Assembly: GCA_017394835.1 (NCBI GenBank)
Contig: JAFPXD010000057.1
Location: 1 to 64,000 of the forward strand
From: Clostridia bacterium
Lineage (GTDB): Bacteria > Bacillota > Clostridia > Christensenellales > CAG-138
Length of the DNA stretch: 64,000 nucleotides
Direction: 5' to 3'
Shown: piece by piece, positions 53,335 to 62,532 of the stretch
How the letters are laid out: every line of letters begins with the position of its first letter
Numbering within the stretch: position 1 is the stretch's first letter
Made by a program: the position numbers and the translations under genes
Notes under the pieces: model-generated
The model's database searches: none
The model's input: only the letters and a program-made list of their open reading frames with translations
What the model was told of the DNA's origin: nothing

Positions 53335-55338
53335 TCAGCCATTGTACCCGCGATGAGGCTTATTGCGGATAACGAGCACTAGGGTGAGCATTGTGAACCA
53401 GATAAACAGCACCACGTTTGCGAGCGAGCACCAGAATACTATCCTGTCATCCCAATAGAGGCCGTATTCAAAGAGCTTGCTGTAATAGAACGCCGATATG
53501 CAGTTGACGAGCATCGTCGCCGCATAGGCAAGATACGTGACGAGCAGACGCCTGTCGTTATAGAAGATGTAAGCGAACATTATGAGCATCAGAGCGGGGA
53601 ATATGTAACGCTCATGCATATAATGGCCGAAGGTGAATATCGAGGCGAGCATCCATGCCATCGTGAGCGGAAGCGCGCCCTTGCATTTGCCGTGACGGAG
53701 CACCGCGAAAAGGTACATCGCAATGCCGCCGACAACGGAAAGTGCCATTGCGATAGTTCCCCATTTGCCGTAGGTAAGGCCCATGAAGGGGACGTCGACC
53801 TTCTTCCAGTTGGCGCCTATGAGCGCCCAGAAATTATAGGCGTTGACGGTCGCATACTCATAGGAGGTGGCGGTGCCGTAATACTTTTCAAAGAGCCAGA
53901 ACGCGCCCTGTTCGCCCTTGAAGGGGGCGGCGACGGCGAATATGACCGCAAACGCGGCGATTACCGCAAGCACCGTTTCGAGAAGGCGGAGGCCGGGAGT
54001 ATCCTTCTTGGCCTTTATGAGCCTTGCCGTGCCGCGGTCGAGCTTTGCGGGCTCATAGGGATTGCCCTTTATGACGTACATGAGATACGCCGCCGCAAAC
54101 AGCGGCCCGCACATGAGCGCCTGCGGCTTCATAATGATGCCTATGCCGTAAACGAGGCCTGCCCAGATCGGCTTTCTCTTATACAGTAAGAGTATGGGCA
54201 CTATGAGCATCACTGTGAGCATCTGATCTATCTGCCCCCATGCGGAGGAGACGTAAGCCATTACGGGGGTGAACGCAACGAGAGTCATAAGCGCGAGCGC
54301 CGCGCCGCGGTTCATGGTCTTCCTCGCATAGCGGTAAACGAGATATGCGCAGAACAGATCCGCTATTATGCAGGGAAGCTTTATTATGAGCGAATTCGCT
54401 TCCATGCTGCCGCCGCCGAAAATATCGTTTATAAAGCTCATGGCTCCGAGCACGAGCATGTATCCGGGAGGATAATCGCACCACTCGTCATAGAAATGAG
54501 CGGGGCCCTTTGAAATAACGCGCTTGCCCCAGAATATGAAGCAGTTTATATCCGTCTTGTGTCCGTGGAAAATGAGAGACAAAGCGACCCTTACGGCAAG
54601 CGCCGCAAGAAGTATCGCTATGACGGCTATTACGTTGTCCTTTGCCTGAAGGTTCCTCGGCGAGCGGCCCTTTATGATGTGCCACGCCCATATAAGGAGA
54701 GTCAGCGCCGTCGCCAATACGGAGGCGATAAGTATGGGCTGAGTGGGGAATTCCGTGGGAGCCCCATTATCTTCAGCCGTCTTTTTCACTGCGGAGCTGC
54801 CGAGAACGGGGCCCGTGCTGCCCTTCGGGGCAAGCTCTATATTCAGCCCGTCGAAAAAGGCCTTGCCGGAGCTCGTTTCACCGTGACCGCCAACGCCGAC
54901 CGTCAAGGGAAGGGTCTCCTGCCCGGAGGCGGTGACGCCCGTAAGCTCGATAAGGGTCCAATCGGTATCGCCCGTTACGGGTTCGGAATGGAGCGCCTGG
55001 CCGTAAACGCCTATATTCGCGCCCGCGCCTCCCGTGACGCCTTCCGTTTTGACGTAGCAGGTTATGCGGTAAGCCGTTTCGGGGCTTACCTTCAGTTCCT
55101 GCATGAGGCGCACGTCGTTTTCGCTTTCGGCAAACACCTCGGCGACCGAACCGCGTACGGGATCGGTCACTATTTCAATGCTCGACCCTTCTTCAATATA
55201 GACCTTCTTCTCCCAGCCGGCGAGCCCGTTTTCGAAATCGGGGTTTGAAACGGCGGGCAGAACGGAGCCCTTCGAGCACCCGCAGAGCAGGAGAAGAGCG
55301 GCAAGAGCAAATAAAAGAATACTTTTTTTGAGTTTCAT
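53335..55338 (-). CDS. Lipoprotein-like carbohydrate-binding/GT39-type membrane glycosyltransferase fusion
   Basis: 667 residues. Signal ends at LLLCGC. Residues 30-165 are a CBM-like domain similar to the one in the neighbouring protein (NPDFENGLAGWEKKV, YRITCYVKTEGVTGGAGANI, AFFDGLNIEL). Then a helix (about 205-225) and a GT-C membrane region with INCFIFWGKRVISKGPAHF and DYPPGYMLVLGAM, typical of ArnT/PMT-like mannosyltransferases. About ten more helices follow. No lipid-carrier synthase is encoded near. It probably works with the downstream fusion and GtrA. AT-rich promoter with TATAAT at 55369-55374. Confidence 0.85.
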   Translation of the reverse strand: MKLKKSILLFALAALLLLCGCSKGSVLPAVSNPDFENGLAGWEKKVYIEEGSSIEIVTDPVRGSVAEVFAESENDVRLMQELKVSPETAYRITCYVKTEGVTGGAGANIGVYGQALHSEPVTGDTDWTLIELTGVTASGQETLPLTVGVGGHGETSSGKAFFDGLNIELAPKGSTGPVLGSSAVKKTAEDNGAPTEFPTQPILIASVLATALTLLIWAWHIIKGRSPRNLQAKDNVIAVIAILLAALAVRVALSLIFHGHKTDINCFIFWGKRVISKGPAHFYDEWCDYPPGYMLVLGAMSFINDIFGGGSMEANSLIIKLPCIIADLFCAYLVYRYARKTMNRGAALALMTLVAFTPVMAYVSSAWGQIDQMLTVMLIVPILLLYKRKPIWAGLVYGIGIIMKPQALMCGPLFAAAYLMYVIKGNPYEPAKLDRGTARLIKAKKDTPGLRLLETVLAVIAAFAVIFAVAAPFKGEQGAFWLFEKYYGTATSYEYATVNAYNFWALIGANWKKVDVPFMGLTYGKWGTIAMALSVVGGIAMYLFAVLRHGKCKGALPLTMAWMLASIFTFGHYMHERYIFPALMLIMFAYIFYNDRRLLVTYLAYAATMLVNCISAFYYSKLFEYGLYWDDRIVFWCSLANVVLFIWFTMLTLVLVIRNKPHRGYNG

Positions 55339-55393
55339 TTACACTACTCCCAGCATAAAAGTATTTTAATTATACCATATACTTACCTATATT

Positions 55394-55420
55394 AAAAGAG
55401 GCAATTTAATTTATTGCCCC
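55394..55420 (-). terminator. Terminator after yraN
   Basis: On the minus strand GGGGCAAT and ATTGCCTC pair and TTTT follows; the stem includes the yraN stop codon. It separates the housekeeping block from the glycosyltransferase unit, whose promoter starts right after it. Confidence 0.75.
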
Positions 55421-55776
55421 GAAAACGCGTTTTTTATATAGTTTATGCGGCCTTTTACGGGCACTTCGGCTATATCGAAGCGTATGATCCGCCCCTCGGC
55501 GCCGTTTTGCATGCACCAGCCCTTTGCCGCCTGAATTACGTTATACCGCTTCTTCTCCGTAACGGACGCCTGCGGCGCGACGCTCATATCGGCCCTTGTC
55601 TTTACCTCCACGAAAGCGATCACGCTCCCCTTTGAGGCGATTATATCTATCTCCTTATGCCCGAAGGTGTAATTCCTTTCGAGTATCCTGTAACCGCGCA
55701 GCATCAGGTAAAACGCGGTGCGGCGTTCGCCCCTGTCGCCTGTCCTGCGCTGCTTCGTCTTGCGGGGTCTGCTCAT
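55411..55776 (-). CDS. yraN: YraN/UPF0102 endonuclease-like protein
   Basis: 121 residues. RTGDRGERRTAFYLMLRGY, then NYTFGHKEIDIIASKGSVIAFVEVKTR: the GEIDLI-like and EVKTR residues are the PD-(D/E)XK catalytic pattern. YraN is a widespread nuclease-fold protein of unclear role, commonly beside rnhB. It overlaps rnhB by 4 bases (ATGA). Confidence 0.93.
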   Translation of the reverse strand: MSRPRKTKQRRTGDRGERRTAFYLMLRGYRILERNYTFGHKEIDIIASKGSVIAFVEVKTRADMSVAPQASVTEKKRYNVIQAAKGWCMQNGAEGRIIRFDIAEVPVKGRINYIKNAFSGQ

Positions 55777-56414
55777 TGCGGCAAGCCCTCCGGAAAGAAG
55801 TTTTTTATAAAGCTCCTTCTGTGGATGGGACAGGGCCCCAGCTCCTTTAGCGCGGCGATATGCTCCGCAGTGCCGTATCCCTTGTTTTTGGCAAAGCCGT
55901 AACCGGGATAGAGCTCGTCCATCTTTACCATGAACCTGTCCCTCCTGACCTTTGCCATTATGGAGGCGCAGGCGATCGTATAGGAAAGCGCGTCGCCATG
56001 GATGAGCGGGATGCGGCGGGGCGGGATCTCCAGCCCTTCGACCGCGTCTATGAGCGCTGCGTCCGCCGGAACGCCCATATCGAAATACGCATCGCGGAAC
56101 GCTTCCTTGGTGGCGTTCAGGATGTTGATCTCATCTATTCGCGCCTCGTTCCTTATTCCGAAGCCGATCGCCGCAGCGCCGGCGCTTATCTCATCAAAGA
56201 GCCTTTCGCGCTTCTTTTCGGCGAGCTTTTTGGAATCGTTCACGCCCTCTATAAGAGGCTCCCGGGGCATTATGAGACAGCATACCACAACGGGCCCCGC
56301 AAGAGGGCCTCTGCCGACTTCATCCATGCCGCAGACCGTAAGCCCCTCTTCCCAAAGCTCCCGTTCATAGCGCGTCAGCTCGAAAAGACGCTCCTGTTCG
56401 TTACGCCTTGCCAT
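55773..56414 (-). CDS. rnhB: Ribonuclease HII
   Basis: 213 residues from ATG 56414, overlapping rbgA by 14 bases; the frame extends to 56591 within rbgA. The catalytic core GMDEVGRGPLAGPVVV gives the Asp-Glu pair; LIDAVEG and HGDALSYTIACASIMAKVRRD follow. It removes misincorporated ribonucleotides and RNA primers. The rbgA-rnhB-yraN order is the usual one in Firmicutes. Confidence 0.97.
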   Translation of the reverse strand: MARRNEQERLFELTRYERELWEEGLTVCGMDEVGRGPLAGPVVVCCLIMPREPLIEGVNDSKKLAEKKRERLFDEISAGAAAIGFGIRNEARIDEINILNATKEAFRDAYFDMGVPADAALIDAVEGLEIPPRRIPLIHGDALSYTIACASIMAKVRRDRFMVKMDELYPGYGFAKNKGYGTAEHIAALKELGPCPIHRRSFIKNFFPEGLPQ

Positions 56415-57285
56415 TCGTATCCTCCGGATGCTCGAAAGTGACCTTCGCGATCTTGCCTGCACGGAATTCATCGAGCACAATGCGGGAAGCGCGTTCGGTA
56501 TCGTAAACCCCGCCGGAAAGAATAAACCCGCGGCTGCGGCATACGCCCTCGAGCATGGCCTCGATGCTTTGCCTTTCCTCCACGGCGGCAAGCTTCGGAT
56601 ACCTGGCGTTCAGCGCTTCGGGGCAGAGCCCGTCAAGATCTATAAGAAGGGAACCCGCGACCTCTTCAACGTTCATTATATCGTCGCGTATTGAGCCGAT
56701 ATATGCCAGATGCCTTGCGCGTTCCTGATCGTCGAGCTTTGCCCAGAGCAGGCCGGGAGTATCCATAAGCTCGAGATAGGGCGAGATCTTTACCCACTGC
56801 TTGCCGCGGGTAACGCCGGGCTTATCGCCGACCTGCGCTCTCGTGACGCCGGCAAGCTTGTTTATGAAGGTGGATTTGCCCACGTTCGGGATGCCTGCGA
56901 CCATCGCCCTCAGGGTCTTGGAAACGCCCTTATCGCGATACTTTTTGAGCACGGGCTCCCCAGCCCTCTCTATCAAAGCGACGGCATTCTTTCGGGCTGA
57001 GGAGTTGATGGATACGTATTCCATCGCAGAAACTCCGTGAGCTTTGAAATAAGCCGCCCATTCCTTGTTGGCGGCGGGAGAAGCCAGATCGCTCTTGTTA
57101 AGGAGCATCACCCTTATTTTGTTTTTGAAAAGCGATTCGAAATCCGGGTTTCGGCATGCGAGCGGAGCTCTGGCGTCAACGATCTCAACGATCACGTCAA
57201 TGAGCTTGAGATCCTCCTCGAGCATCCTCTTTGCCTTTGCCATGTGGCCGGGATACCAGTTGATCGCGGTTCTTCTTTCTTCCAT
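56401..57285 (-). CDS. rbgA: Ribosome biogenesis GTPase RbgA (YlqF)
   Basis: 294 residues, circularly permuted GTPase: NKSDLAS (G4) comes first at about 60, then GIPNVGKSTFINKLAG (G1) at about 135, and DTPGLLW (G3). It starts with INWYPGHMAKAKRMLEEDL, the invariant RbgA opening. It is needed for late 50S subunit assembly. It follows rplS after a terminator. Confidence 0.97.
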   Translation of the reverse strand: MEERRTAINWYPGHMAKAKRMLEEDLKLIDVIVEIVDARAPLACRNPDFESLFKNKIRVMLLNKSDLASPAANKEWAAYFKAHGVSAMEYVSINSSARKNAVALIERAGEPVLKKYRDKGVSKTLRAMVAGIPNVGKSTFINKLAGVTRAQVGDKPGVTRGKQWVKISPYLELMDTPGLLWAKLDDQERARHLAYIGSIRDDIMNVEEVAGSLLIDLDGLCPEALNARYPKLAAVEERQSIEAMLEGVCRSRGFILSGGVYDTERASRIVLDEFRAGKIAKVTFEHPEDTNGKA

Positions 57286-57304
57286 GATGTTTACCTAAAG
57301 AAAT

Positions 57305-57331
57305 GCCCCCAATACCTATGGCATCGGGGGC
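57305..57331 (-). terminator. Terminator after rplS
   Basis: GCCCCCGAT...ATTGGGGGC on the minus strand, followed by ATTTCTTT. It lies between rplS and rbgA, so rbgA depends on read-through or its own promoter. Confidence 0.7.
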
Positions 57332-57344
57332 GGAGTGAACATTA

Positions 57345-57698
57345 TTACTTGGTAACGATGCGCTCCTTGATCTTGGCGGCCTTACCTACGCGATCGCGGA
57401 TGTAATAAAGCTTCGCGCGGCGTACAACACCGTGACGGACGACTTCGATGCGGCCGATGGCGGGGCTGTGATAGGGGAAGGTACGCTCAACGCCGATGCC
57501 GTAGCTCATACGGCGAACGGTGAAGGTCTTGCGGATGCCGCCGCCCTGCATCTTGATAACGATGCCCTCAAAGTTCTGAAGACGCTCACGGGTGCCTTCA
57601 ACTACCTTGACGAATACGCGAACGGTATCACCGATCTGAAGCTTGGGCAGATCCGTGCGGAGCTGCTCCTTTTCGAGTTCCTGAATGATGTTTGCCAT
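57345..57698 (-). CDS. rplS: 50S ribosomal protein L19
   Basis: 117 residues, the usual length. [34 protein letters not shown] and [20 protein letters not shown] are L19 hallmarks. AGAAAGGGTC precedes the ATG. It has its own promoter (57770-57798) downstream of trmD. Confidence 0.98.
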   Translation of the reverse strand: MANIIQELEKEQLRTDLPKLQIGDTVRVFVKVVEGTRERLQNFEGIVIKMQGGGIRKTFTVRRMSYGIGVERTFPYHSPAIGRIEVVRHGVVRRAKLYYIRDRVGKAAKIKERIVTK

Positions 57699-57769
57699 TT
57701 TATTTGACCCTTTCTTATAGACGTTCTTTAACAGATTCCCTGCCAGCGGACCGTCGCATTAACTTAAAT

Positions 57770-57798
57770 ATTTTAGCACGGGAAAAGCCCCTTGTAAA
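57770..57798 (-). promoter_or_regulatory. Promoter of rplS
   Basis: On the minus strand TTTACA (57793-57798), 17 bases, TAAAAT (57770-57775). The -35 lies inside a small CCCCTT-TAC-AAGGGG hairpin that probably ends trmD transcription. A leader of about 70 bases precedes rplS; no known leader structure recognised. Confidence 0.7.
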
Positions 57799-57828
57799 GG
57801 GGTAAAATCAAGAAAAAGCGATATATTT

Positions 57829-58557
57829 TCACGCTTTTTCCCAGCCGTGCTCCCTGAGGAAGGCGATATCCGCCTTTGAAAGCTCTGCCCGTTCAAGCAG
57901 CTCGGGCCTCATTTCAAGAGTTTTCAAAAGCGACATGCGCCTTCTCCATTTGTTGATCTCCGCATGGTTGCCGTTCAGGAGCACCTCGGGAACGAGGCGG
58001 CCTCTGAAATCGGCGGGGCGGGTGTATTGGGGGTATTCGAGCAGCCCGTCGTTTGAAAAGCTCTCATCCTCTGCGGATTCGGCGCATCCCAATACGCCGG
58101 GGATGAATCTCGAAAGGCAATCCACAAGCACCATAGCGGGCAGCTCGCCGCCCGTCAGCACGTAATCGCCTATTGAGATCTCCTCGTCTATAAGCTCCGA
58201 AATACGCTCGTCCAGCCCCTCGTAATGACCGGCGAGGATCACTATGCGTTCCTCTTTCGAAAGCTCCCTTGCAAGCTCGGGAGTGAGCGTCTTCCCGCGG
58301 GGACTCATAAGAATGCGCCTTGCGGAGCCGCCTTCGAGCACCGCTTCCATGCAGTCGAATATGGGCTGAGCCATCATCACCATTCCGGCGCCGCCTCCGA
58401 AGGCGTAATCATCGGTATTATGGTGTTTGTTTTGGGACCAGTCGCGGATGTTGTGAACGCGGAATTCGAGTATCCCGTTCGCTTCGGCGCGGCCGAGCAT
58501 GCTCGTATGGAGCACGCCGCCGAACATTTCGGGGAAGAGGGTAAGAATATCAATCCT
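57829..58557 (-). CDS. trmD: tRNA (guanine(37)-N1)-methyltransferase
   Basis: 242 residues. I start it at TTG 58557 (RIDILTLFPEMFGG, the conserved opening), 8 bases after GGAGGTGGG, overlapping rimM by 8 bases; the frame to 58593 is not supported. The SPOUT motifs SPRGKTLTPELAREL, LAGHYEGLDERI and GDYVLTGGELPAMVLVD are intact. It methylates G37 to prevent frameshifting. Confidence 0.97.
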   Translation of the reverse strand, partial: RIDILTLFPEMFGGVLHTSMLGRAEANGILEFRVHNIRDWSQNKHHNTDDYAFGGGAGMVMMAQPIFDCMEAVLEGGSARRILMSPRGKTLTPELARELSKEERIVILAGHYEGLDERISELIDEEISIGDYVLTGGELPAMVLVDCLSRFIPGVLGCAESAEDESFSNDGLLEYPQYTRPADFRGRLVPEVLLNGNHAEINKWRRRMSLLKTLEMRPELLERAELSKADIAFLREHGWEKA

Positions 58558-59068
58558 CAAAAAGACCCACCTCCGAGAGCACTTCGGCGTCAAGCTCTAT
58601 GCGTTTGTTTGAAACGTCAACGCTGCGAAGGAGTTTCTTCAGAGCGGGGACCATGAGCCTCCTCTGCCCCTCTATAACGTAAACGTCGTTCGCATTGGTC
58701 TCAAGCACTTCGCGAACCTGCCCCAAAGCCGACCCATCGGTCGAAAACACCTCGCACCCGATAATATCGGCAACGAAGTAAGTCCCCTCGGGGAGCTTTA
58801 CGGCATGAGCCCGGTCAACGCACAGATATAGCCCGCGGAGCTTTTCGGCTTCCTCGGGAGAAGTCACGCCCTCTATCGAAATAACGGCGGAGCCCGAAAC
58901 GAATTTGCAGCCCGTAACGACAACGGCTTCGTACTGCCCTTCCCGCTCCGTGTAAGCTTCCTTCAATCGCTTGAAGCGCGACATATCATCGGTAAGAGGA
59001 TAAAGCTTTACCTCTCCCTTGACGCCGTGCGGGCGGAGTATTTGGGCAATACGAAAGCGCTCTGTCAT
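58550..59068 (-). CDS. rimM: Ribosome maturation factor RimM
   Basis: 172 residues with N-terminal RimM domain (FRIAQILRPHGVKGEVKLYP) and C-terminal PRC-barrel domain (EVFSTDGSALGQVREVLET, LMVPALKKLLRSVDV). It binds S19 during 30S maturation. It overlaps trmD, and its ATG shares one base with the khpA stop. Confidence 0.97.
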   Translation of the reverse strand: MTERFRIAQILRPHGVKGEVKLYPLTDDMSRFKRLKEAYTEREGQYEAVVVTGCKFVSGSAVISIEGVTSPEEAEKLRGLYLCVDRAHAVKLPEGTYFVADIIGCEVFSTDGSALGQVREVLETNANDVYVIEGQRRLMVPALKKLLRSVDVSNKRIELDAEVLSEVGLFED

Positions 59069-59325
59069 CAGACTATATCAACGGTGAACTTGGTTTCGGA
59101 TTTTACGGAAGCGGCGCGGACGACAGTCCTTATCGCCTTGGCGATGCGCCCCTGCTTGCCGATCACCTTGCCCATATCGTCCTTCGCGACGGTGAGCTCG
59201 ATGATAACGGAATCCTCGCCCTGCTTGGTCACGACCTTGACGGAATCGGGATCGTCAACAAGGTTCCTTGCGATGTACTCGACAAGGGAGACCATGCTTT
59301 CGGTGGTTACTGCGGATTCTTCCAT
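59068..59325 (-). CDS. khpA: KH domain RNA-binding protein KhpA
   Basis: 85 residues from ATG 59325, five bases after the rpsP stop; a longer frame to 59403 overlaps rpsP. The KH motif is GKVIGKQGRIAKAIRTVVRA. KhpA acts with KhpB as an RNA chaperone that affects cell elongation. Order rpsP-khpA-rimM-trmD is standard. Confidence 0.95.
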   Translation of the reverse strand: MEESAVTTESMVSLVEYIARNLVDDPDSVKVVTKQGEDSVIIELTVAKDDMGKVIGKQGRIAKAIRTVVRAASVKSETKFTVDIV

Positions 59326-59330
59326 CTTTA

Positions 59331-59573
59331 TCAGTCGATGGCGCCGGACTTCCTGAGAAGAGACCTGACGGTGTCGGTGGGCTGAGCGCCGTTCTTCATC
59401 CACTCGCGAGCCTTCTCGTTGTCGATCTTGAGCTCTACGGGTTCCTTGATGGGATTGTAGTAGCCGATCTCCTCAACGAAAGCGCCGTTGCGGGGAGCGC
59501 GGGAATCCGCGACAACGATACGGTAGAAGGGAGCCTTCTTGGCGCCCATGCGGCGAAGCCTGATCTTTAACAT
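59331..59573 (-). CDS. rpsP: 30S ribosomal protein S16
   Basis: 80 residues: [21 protein letters not shown] and [18 protein letters not shown] are S16 signatures. GGAGGAAAAAA precedes the ATG. The 76-base gap to ffh holds only a small CGGCC hairpin. Confidence 0.98.
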   Translation of the reverse strand: MLKIRLRRMGAKKAPFYRIVVADSRAPRNGAFVEEIGYYNPIKEPVELKIDNEKAREWMKNGAQPTDTVRSLLRKSGAID

Positions 59574-59649
59574 GATTTTTTCCTCCTGAGAAAAATATGG
59601 TTTTTCAAATTTATCAACACGGCCGTAAGGCCGAAGCCGAACTTTATGT

Positions 59650-60990
59650 TCAGAACCCGAAGAAGCCTTTTTTGCCCTTCTTGCCCTTCTTGAATCTGCC
59701 GCCGGTGAACTGCTTCATCATCTGGCGGGTGGATTCAAACTGATTGAGAAGCCTGTTTACCTCCTGTACGGAGGTGCCGCTGCCCCTTGCCACGCGGCGC
59801 TTGCGGCTCGCGTTCAGGAGATCCGGCTTTGCCCTTTCGGCGGGGGTCATCGATTTTATGATCGCCTCCATACGGCCGACGGCTTTGGTATCGACCTGAG
59901 CGCCCTTGAGCTGGGAAGCGTTTATGCCGGGGATCATTCCCACGAGATCTTCGAGCGAGCCCATCGATTTGACCTGTTCGAACTGCTCAAGGAAATCATC
60001 GAGAGTGAATTCATCGCGGCGGAGCTTTTGGGTAAGCTCCTGAGCCTTCTTTTCATCGAACGCCTTTTCCGCCTTTTCGATGAGGGTGAGCATATCGCCC
60101 ATGCCGAGTATCCTCGAGGCCATGCGGTCGGGATGGAATACCTCGATATCGGTGAGCTTTTCGCCCGTGCCGGAGAACTTGATGGGACTTCCCGTGACTT
60201 CCCTTACGGAAAGCGCCGCGCCGCCCCTTGTATCGCCGTCGAGCTTGGTGAGGATCACGCCCGTGAGCCCCAGCTTTTCGTGGAAGGATTTTGCGACGTT
60301 GACAGCATCCTGACCGGTCATTGCGTCAACCACCAGAAGGATCTCGGAAGGATCAGTCGCTTCCTTAATGGCGGCTATCTCATCCATCATGGCCTCATCT
60401 ATATGAAGGCGGCCGGCGGTATCGATTATTACAACGTCGAGGAAATTCTTTTCGGCGAATTCGACGCCGAGCTTAGCAGTCTCAACGGGATCGGCCTGGC
60501 CCCTTTCGAACACCTTGACGCCCGCTCTTTCGCCCACTACCTGGAGCTGCTTGACGGCCGCGGGACGGTAAACGTCGCACGCGACGAGCAAAGTCTCCTT
60601 TGACTGATGCTTTTTAAGATACGCGGCGAGCTTGCCGGCCATGGTGGTCTTACCTGCGCCCTGCAGACCGCAGAGCAGGAACACCGAGGGCTTTTTGGAG
60701 CCGTAATCGAGTTTTGCGGCTGAACCGCCCATGAGCTTTGTGAGCTCTTCGTTGACTATTTTTATTACCTGCTGCGCGGGAGTGAGGCTTTCCAATACCT
60801 CGCTGCCGACGGCGCGCTCGGTCACGAGCCCGACGAACTTTTTTACTACGGCGTAGTTAACGTCCGCTTCGAGCAGCGCGAGCCTTACCTCGCGAAGGGC
60901 CTCCTTGACTTCCTTTTCGGTCAGCTTGCCCTTATTGCCGAGCTTTTTGAATATGTTTTGAAGCTTTGTTGCAAGTCCTTCGAATGCCAT
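59650..60990 (-). CDS. ffh: Signal recognition particle protein Ffh
   Basis: 446 residues. The NG domain has [34 protein letters not shown]; the M domain (about 300-430) has the [21 protein letters not shown] helix and the terminal Gly-Lys-rich tail. It binds 4.5S RNA (not in this window) and signal sequences. It is followed by rpsP and preceded by ylxM. Confidence 0.98.
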   Translation of the reverse strand: MAFEGLATKLQNIFKKLGNKGKLTEKEVKEALREVRLALLEADVNYAVVKKFVGLVTERAVGSEVLESLTPAQQVIKIVNEELTKLMGGSAAKLDYGSKKPSVFLLCGLQGAGKTTMAGKLAAYLKKHQSKETLLVACDVYRPAAVKQLQVVGERAGVKVFERGQADPVETAKLGVEFAEKNFLDVVIIDTAGRLHIDEAMMDEIAAIKEATDPSEILLVVDAMTGQDAVNVAKSFHEKLGLTGVILTKLDGDTRGGAALSVREVTGSPIKFSGTGEKLTDIEVFHPDRMASRILGMGDMLTLIEKAEKAFDEKKAQELTQKLRRDEFTLDDFLEQFEQVKSMGSLEDLVGMIPGINASQLKGAQVDTKAVGRMEAIIKSMTPAERAKPDLLNASRKRRVARGSGTSVQEVNRLLNQFESTRQMMKQFTGGRFKKGKKGKKGFFGF

Positions 60991-61015
60991 TGCTTTATCT
61001 CCGTTAAGACTTCGT

Positions 61016-61354
61016 TCAGCGAATGAGCTCCGCGAGCTCTTCCGCAGCGGCGGAAGCCGCTTTTTTCAGCCGCTCCGTTTCGCCTGATAACACGGCCTCT
61101 TCGAGCGAGGAGGCGACCGCTCTTATGCGCCTGTCGCGCTCCGCCAGGCCGAGCTTTGTTTCGTATTCGGCAAGCTCACGCGCGGATCTGCTCAAGGCAT
61201 CGCGCACCGCCTGCCTTGAAATGCCGACCTCATCCGCTATTTCCGAAAGGGACATATCAAGATCAGCGCTCATCGCCATGAGCTCCCTCTGCCTTTCGGT
61301 AAGGAAGGCGCCGTAATAATCGAGAAGAAGCGAAAGCTCCGCTTTATCTGACAT
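61016..61354 (-). CDS. ylxM: YlxM family SRP-associated HTH protein
   Basis: 112 residues. LLLDYYGAFLTERQRELMAM and LSLSEIADEVGISRQAVRDALSR show the sigma-region-4-like helix-turn-helix of YlxM, which associates with Ffh. It starts with GGAGGTCCC and lies 25 bases before ffh. A helical tail of about 40 residues follows. Confidence 0.94.
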   Translation of the reverse strand: MSDKAELSLLLDYYGAFLTERQRELMAMSADLDMSLSEIADEVGISRQAVRDALSRSARELAEYETKLGLAERDRRIRAVASSLEEAVLSGETERLKKAASAAAEELAELIR

Positions 61355-61386
61355 TCCGGGACCTCCTTTGCCTGCGGTGTACGGCG

Positions 61387-61446
61387 GGTGTAAAGCACAA
61401 AAGCTTTACACCTTCCCTATTATACACGGGAAAGCGCCGAAGTCAA
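61387..61446 (-). promoter_or_regulatory. Promoter and leader inverted repeat of ylxM-ffh
   Basis: On the minus strand TTGACT (61441-61446), 16 bases, TATAAT (61419-61424). Starting 6 bases downstream of the -10, GGTGTAAAGC and GCTTTACACC (61403-61412 and 61387-61396) form a perfect 10-base inverted repeat with a 6-base loop. It could be an operator or a leader hairpin. Confidence 0.75.
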
Positions 61447-61468
61447 CCGTTTTTTTGAATATATTTGA

Positions 61469-61497
61469 TTGTATTTGCGTAAAAAGGGTTGTATAAT
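61469..61497 (+). promoter_or_regulatory. Promoter of plsX
   Basis: TTGTAT (61469-61474), 17 bases, TATAAT (61492-61497), diverging from the ylxM promoter. Confidence 0.65.
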
Positions 61498-61521
61498 ACG
61501 TTGATACCAAAGGAGGCCTGT

Positions 61522-62532
61522 ATGAAGCTTGTTATCGACGCGTACGGCGGGGACAACGCGCCCGCCGCTGTTATAGAAGGAGTATGCCGCGCTCTTCGCG
61601 AGTGGGGCGATTTCGAAGTCATACTCACCGGCGATGAGGAGGGCATCCGCAAAGAGCTTGAAAAGCGCCCCGAAGCCGATATGAGCAGGATCTTAATAGT
61701 GCACGCGCCGGAGATCATCACCTGTGACGAACAGCCGACCGTCGCCGTAAAGAGAAAAAAGAATTCCTCCATCGTCGCGGCGATGAATATAATGGCTTCG
61801 CACGAGGCGGACTGCCTCATTTCCGCGGGCTCCACCGGCGCCGTGCTTACGGGAGCGACGCTCATAGTCCGCAGGATACCCGGCGTCAAGCGCCCCGCTC
61901 TCGCGCCCGTCATGCCCACTGCCGGCAAGCCCTTCCTGCTTCTCGACTGCGGAGCCAATTCCGACTGCAAGCCCGAATACTTGCGCCAGTTCGCCGTTAT
62001 GGGCTCTGCCTACATGCAGGGCGTTATGGGGATCTCCTCCCCCGCCGTCGGCCTTGTGAACAACGGCGCGGAGGAGGCGAAGGGCTCGGAGCTTACCAAG
62101 GCGGCGCATGCGCTGCTCAAGCAGACGCCCGTCGATTTCAAGGGCAACTGCGAAGCGCGCGAGATATTCTCCGGCGATTACGACGTTATAGTGACCGACG
62201 GTTTCACCGGAAACGTGATACTCAAGGAGGCTGAGGGCCTTGCGGGCACGCTTTTCAAAATGCTCAAGCGCGAGCTGCGCTCCGGCTTCAAAACGAAGCT
62301 CGGCGCATTGTTGGCAAAGCCCGCGTTCAAGCGCGTTAAGGCTACCATGGATTACACCGAATACGGCGGAGCGCCTCTGCTCGGCATCAACGGCGGCATA
62401 ATAAAGGCGCACGGCTCGAGCGACGCAAAGGCCTTCGTTTCCGCAATACGGCAGGCAAGGCAGTACGTCATGGGCGGCGTCACCGAAAAGATAGCGGCGG
62501 GCATTGCGACCCTGCCGGAGGAAAATGATTGA
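61522..62532 (+). CDS. plsX: Phosphate acyltransferase PlsX
   Basis: 336 residues from ATG 61522, 7 bases after AAAGGAGG; the frame from 61489 has no site. IDAYGGDNAPAAVIEGV, SAGSTGAVLTGATLIV and IVTDGFTGNVILKEAEG are PlsX signatures. It converts acyl-ACP to acyl phosphate for phospholipid synthesis. In many Firmicutes it precedes fabD and fabG; here acpP follows directly. Confidence 0.97.
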   Translation: MKLVIDAYGGDNAPAAVIEGVCRALREWGDFEVILTGDEEGIRKELEKRPEADMSRILIVHAPEIITCDEQPTVAVKRKKNSSIVAAMNIMASHEADCLISAGSTGAVLTGATLIVRRIPGVKRPALAPVMPTAGKPFLLLDCGANSDCKPEYLRQFAVMGSAYMQGVMGISSPAVGLVNNGAEEAKGSELTKAAHALLKQTPVDFKGNCEAREIFSGDYDVIVTDGFTGNVILKEAEGLAGTLFKMLKRELRSGFKTKLGALLAKPAFKRVKATMDYTEYGGAPLLGINGGIIKAHGSSDAKAFVSAIRQARQYVMGGVTEKIAAGIATLPEEND

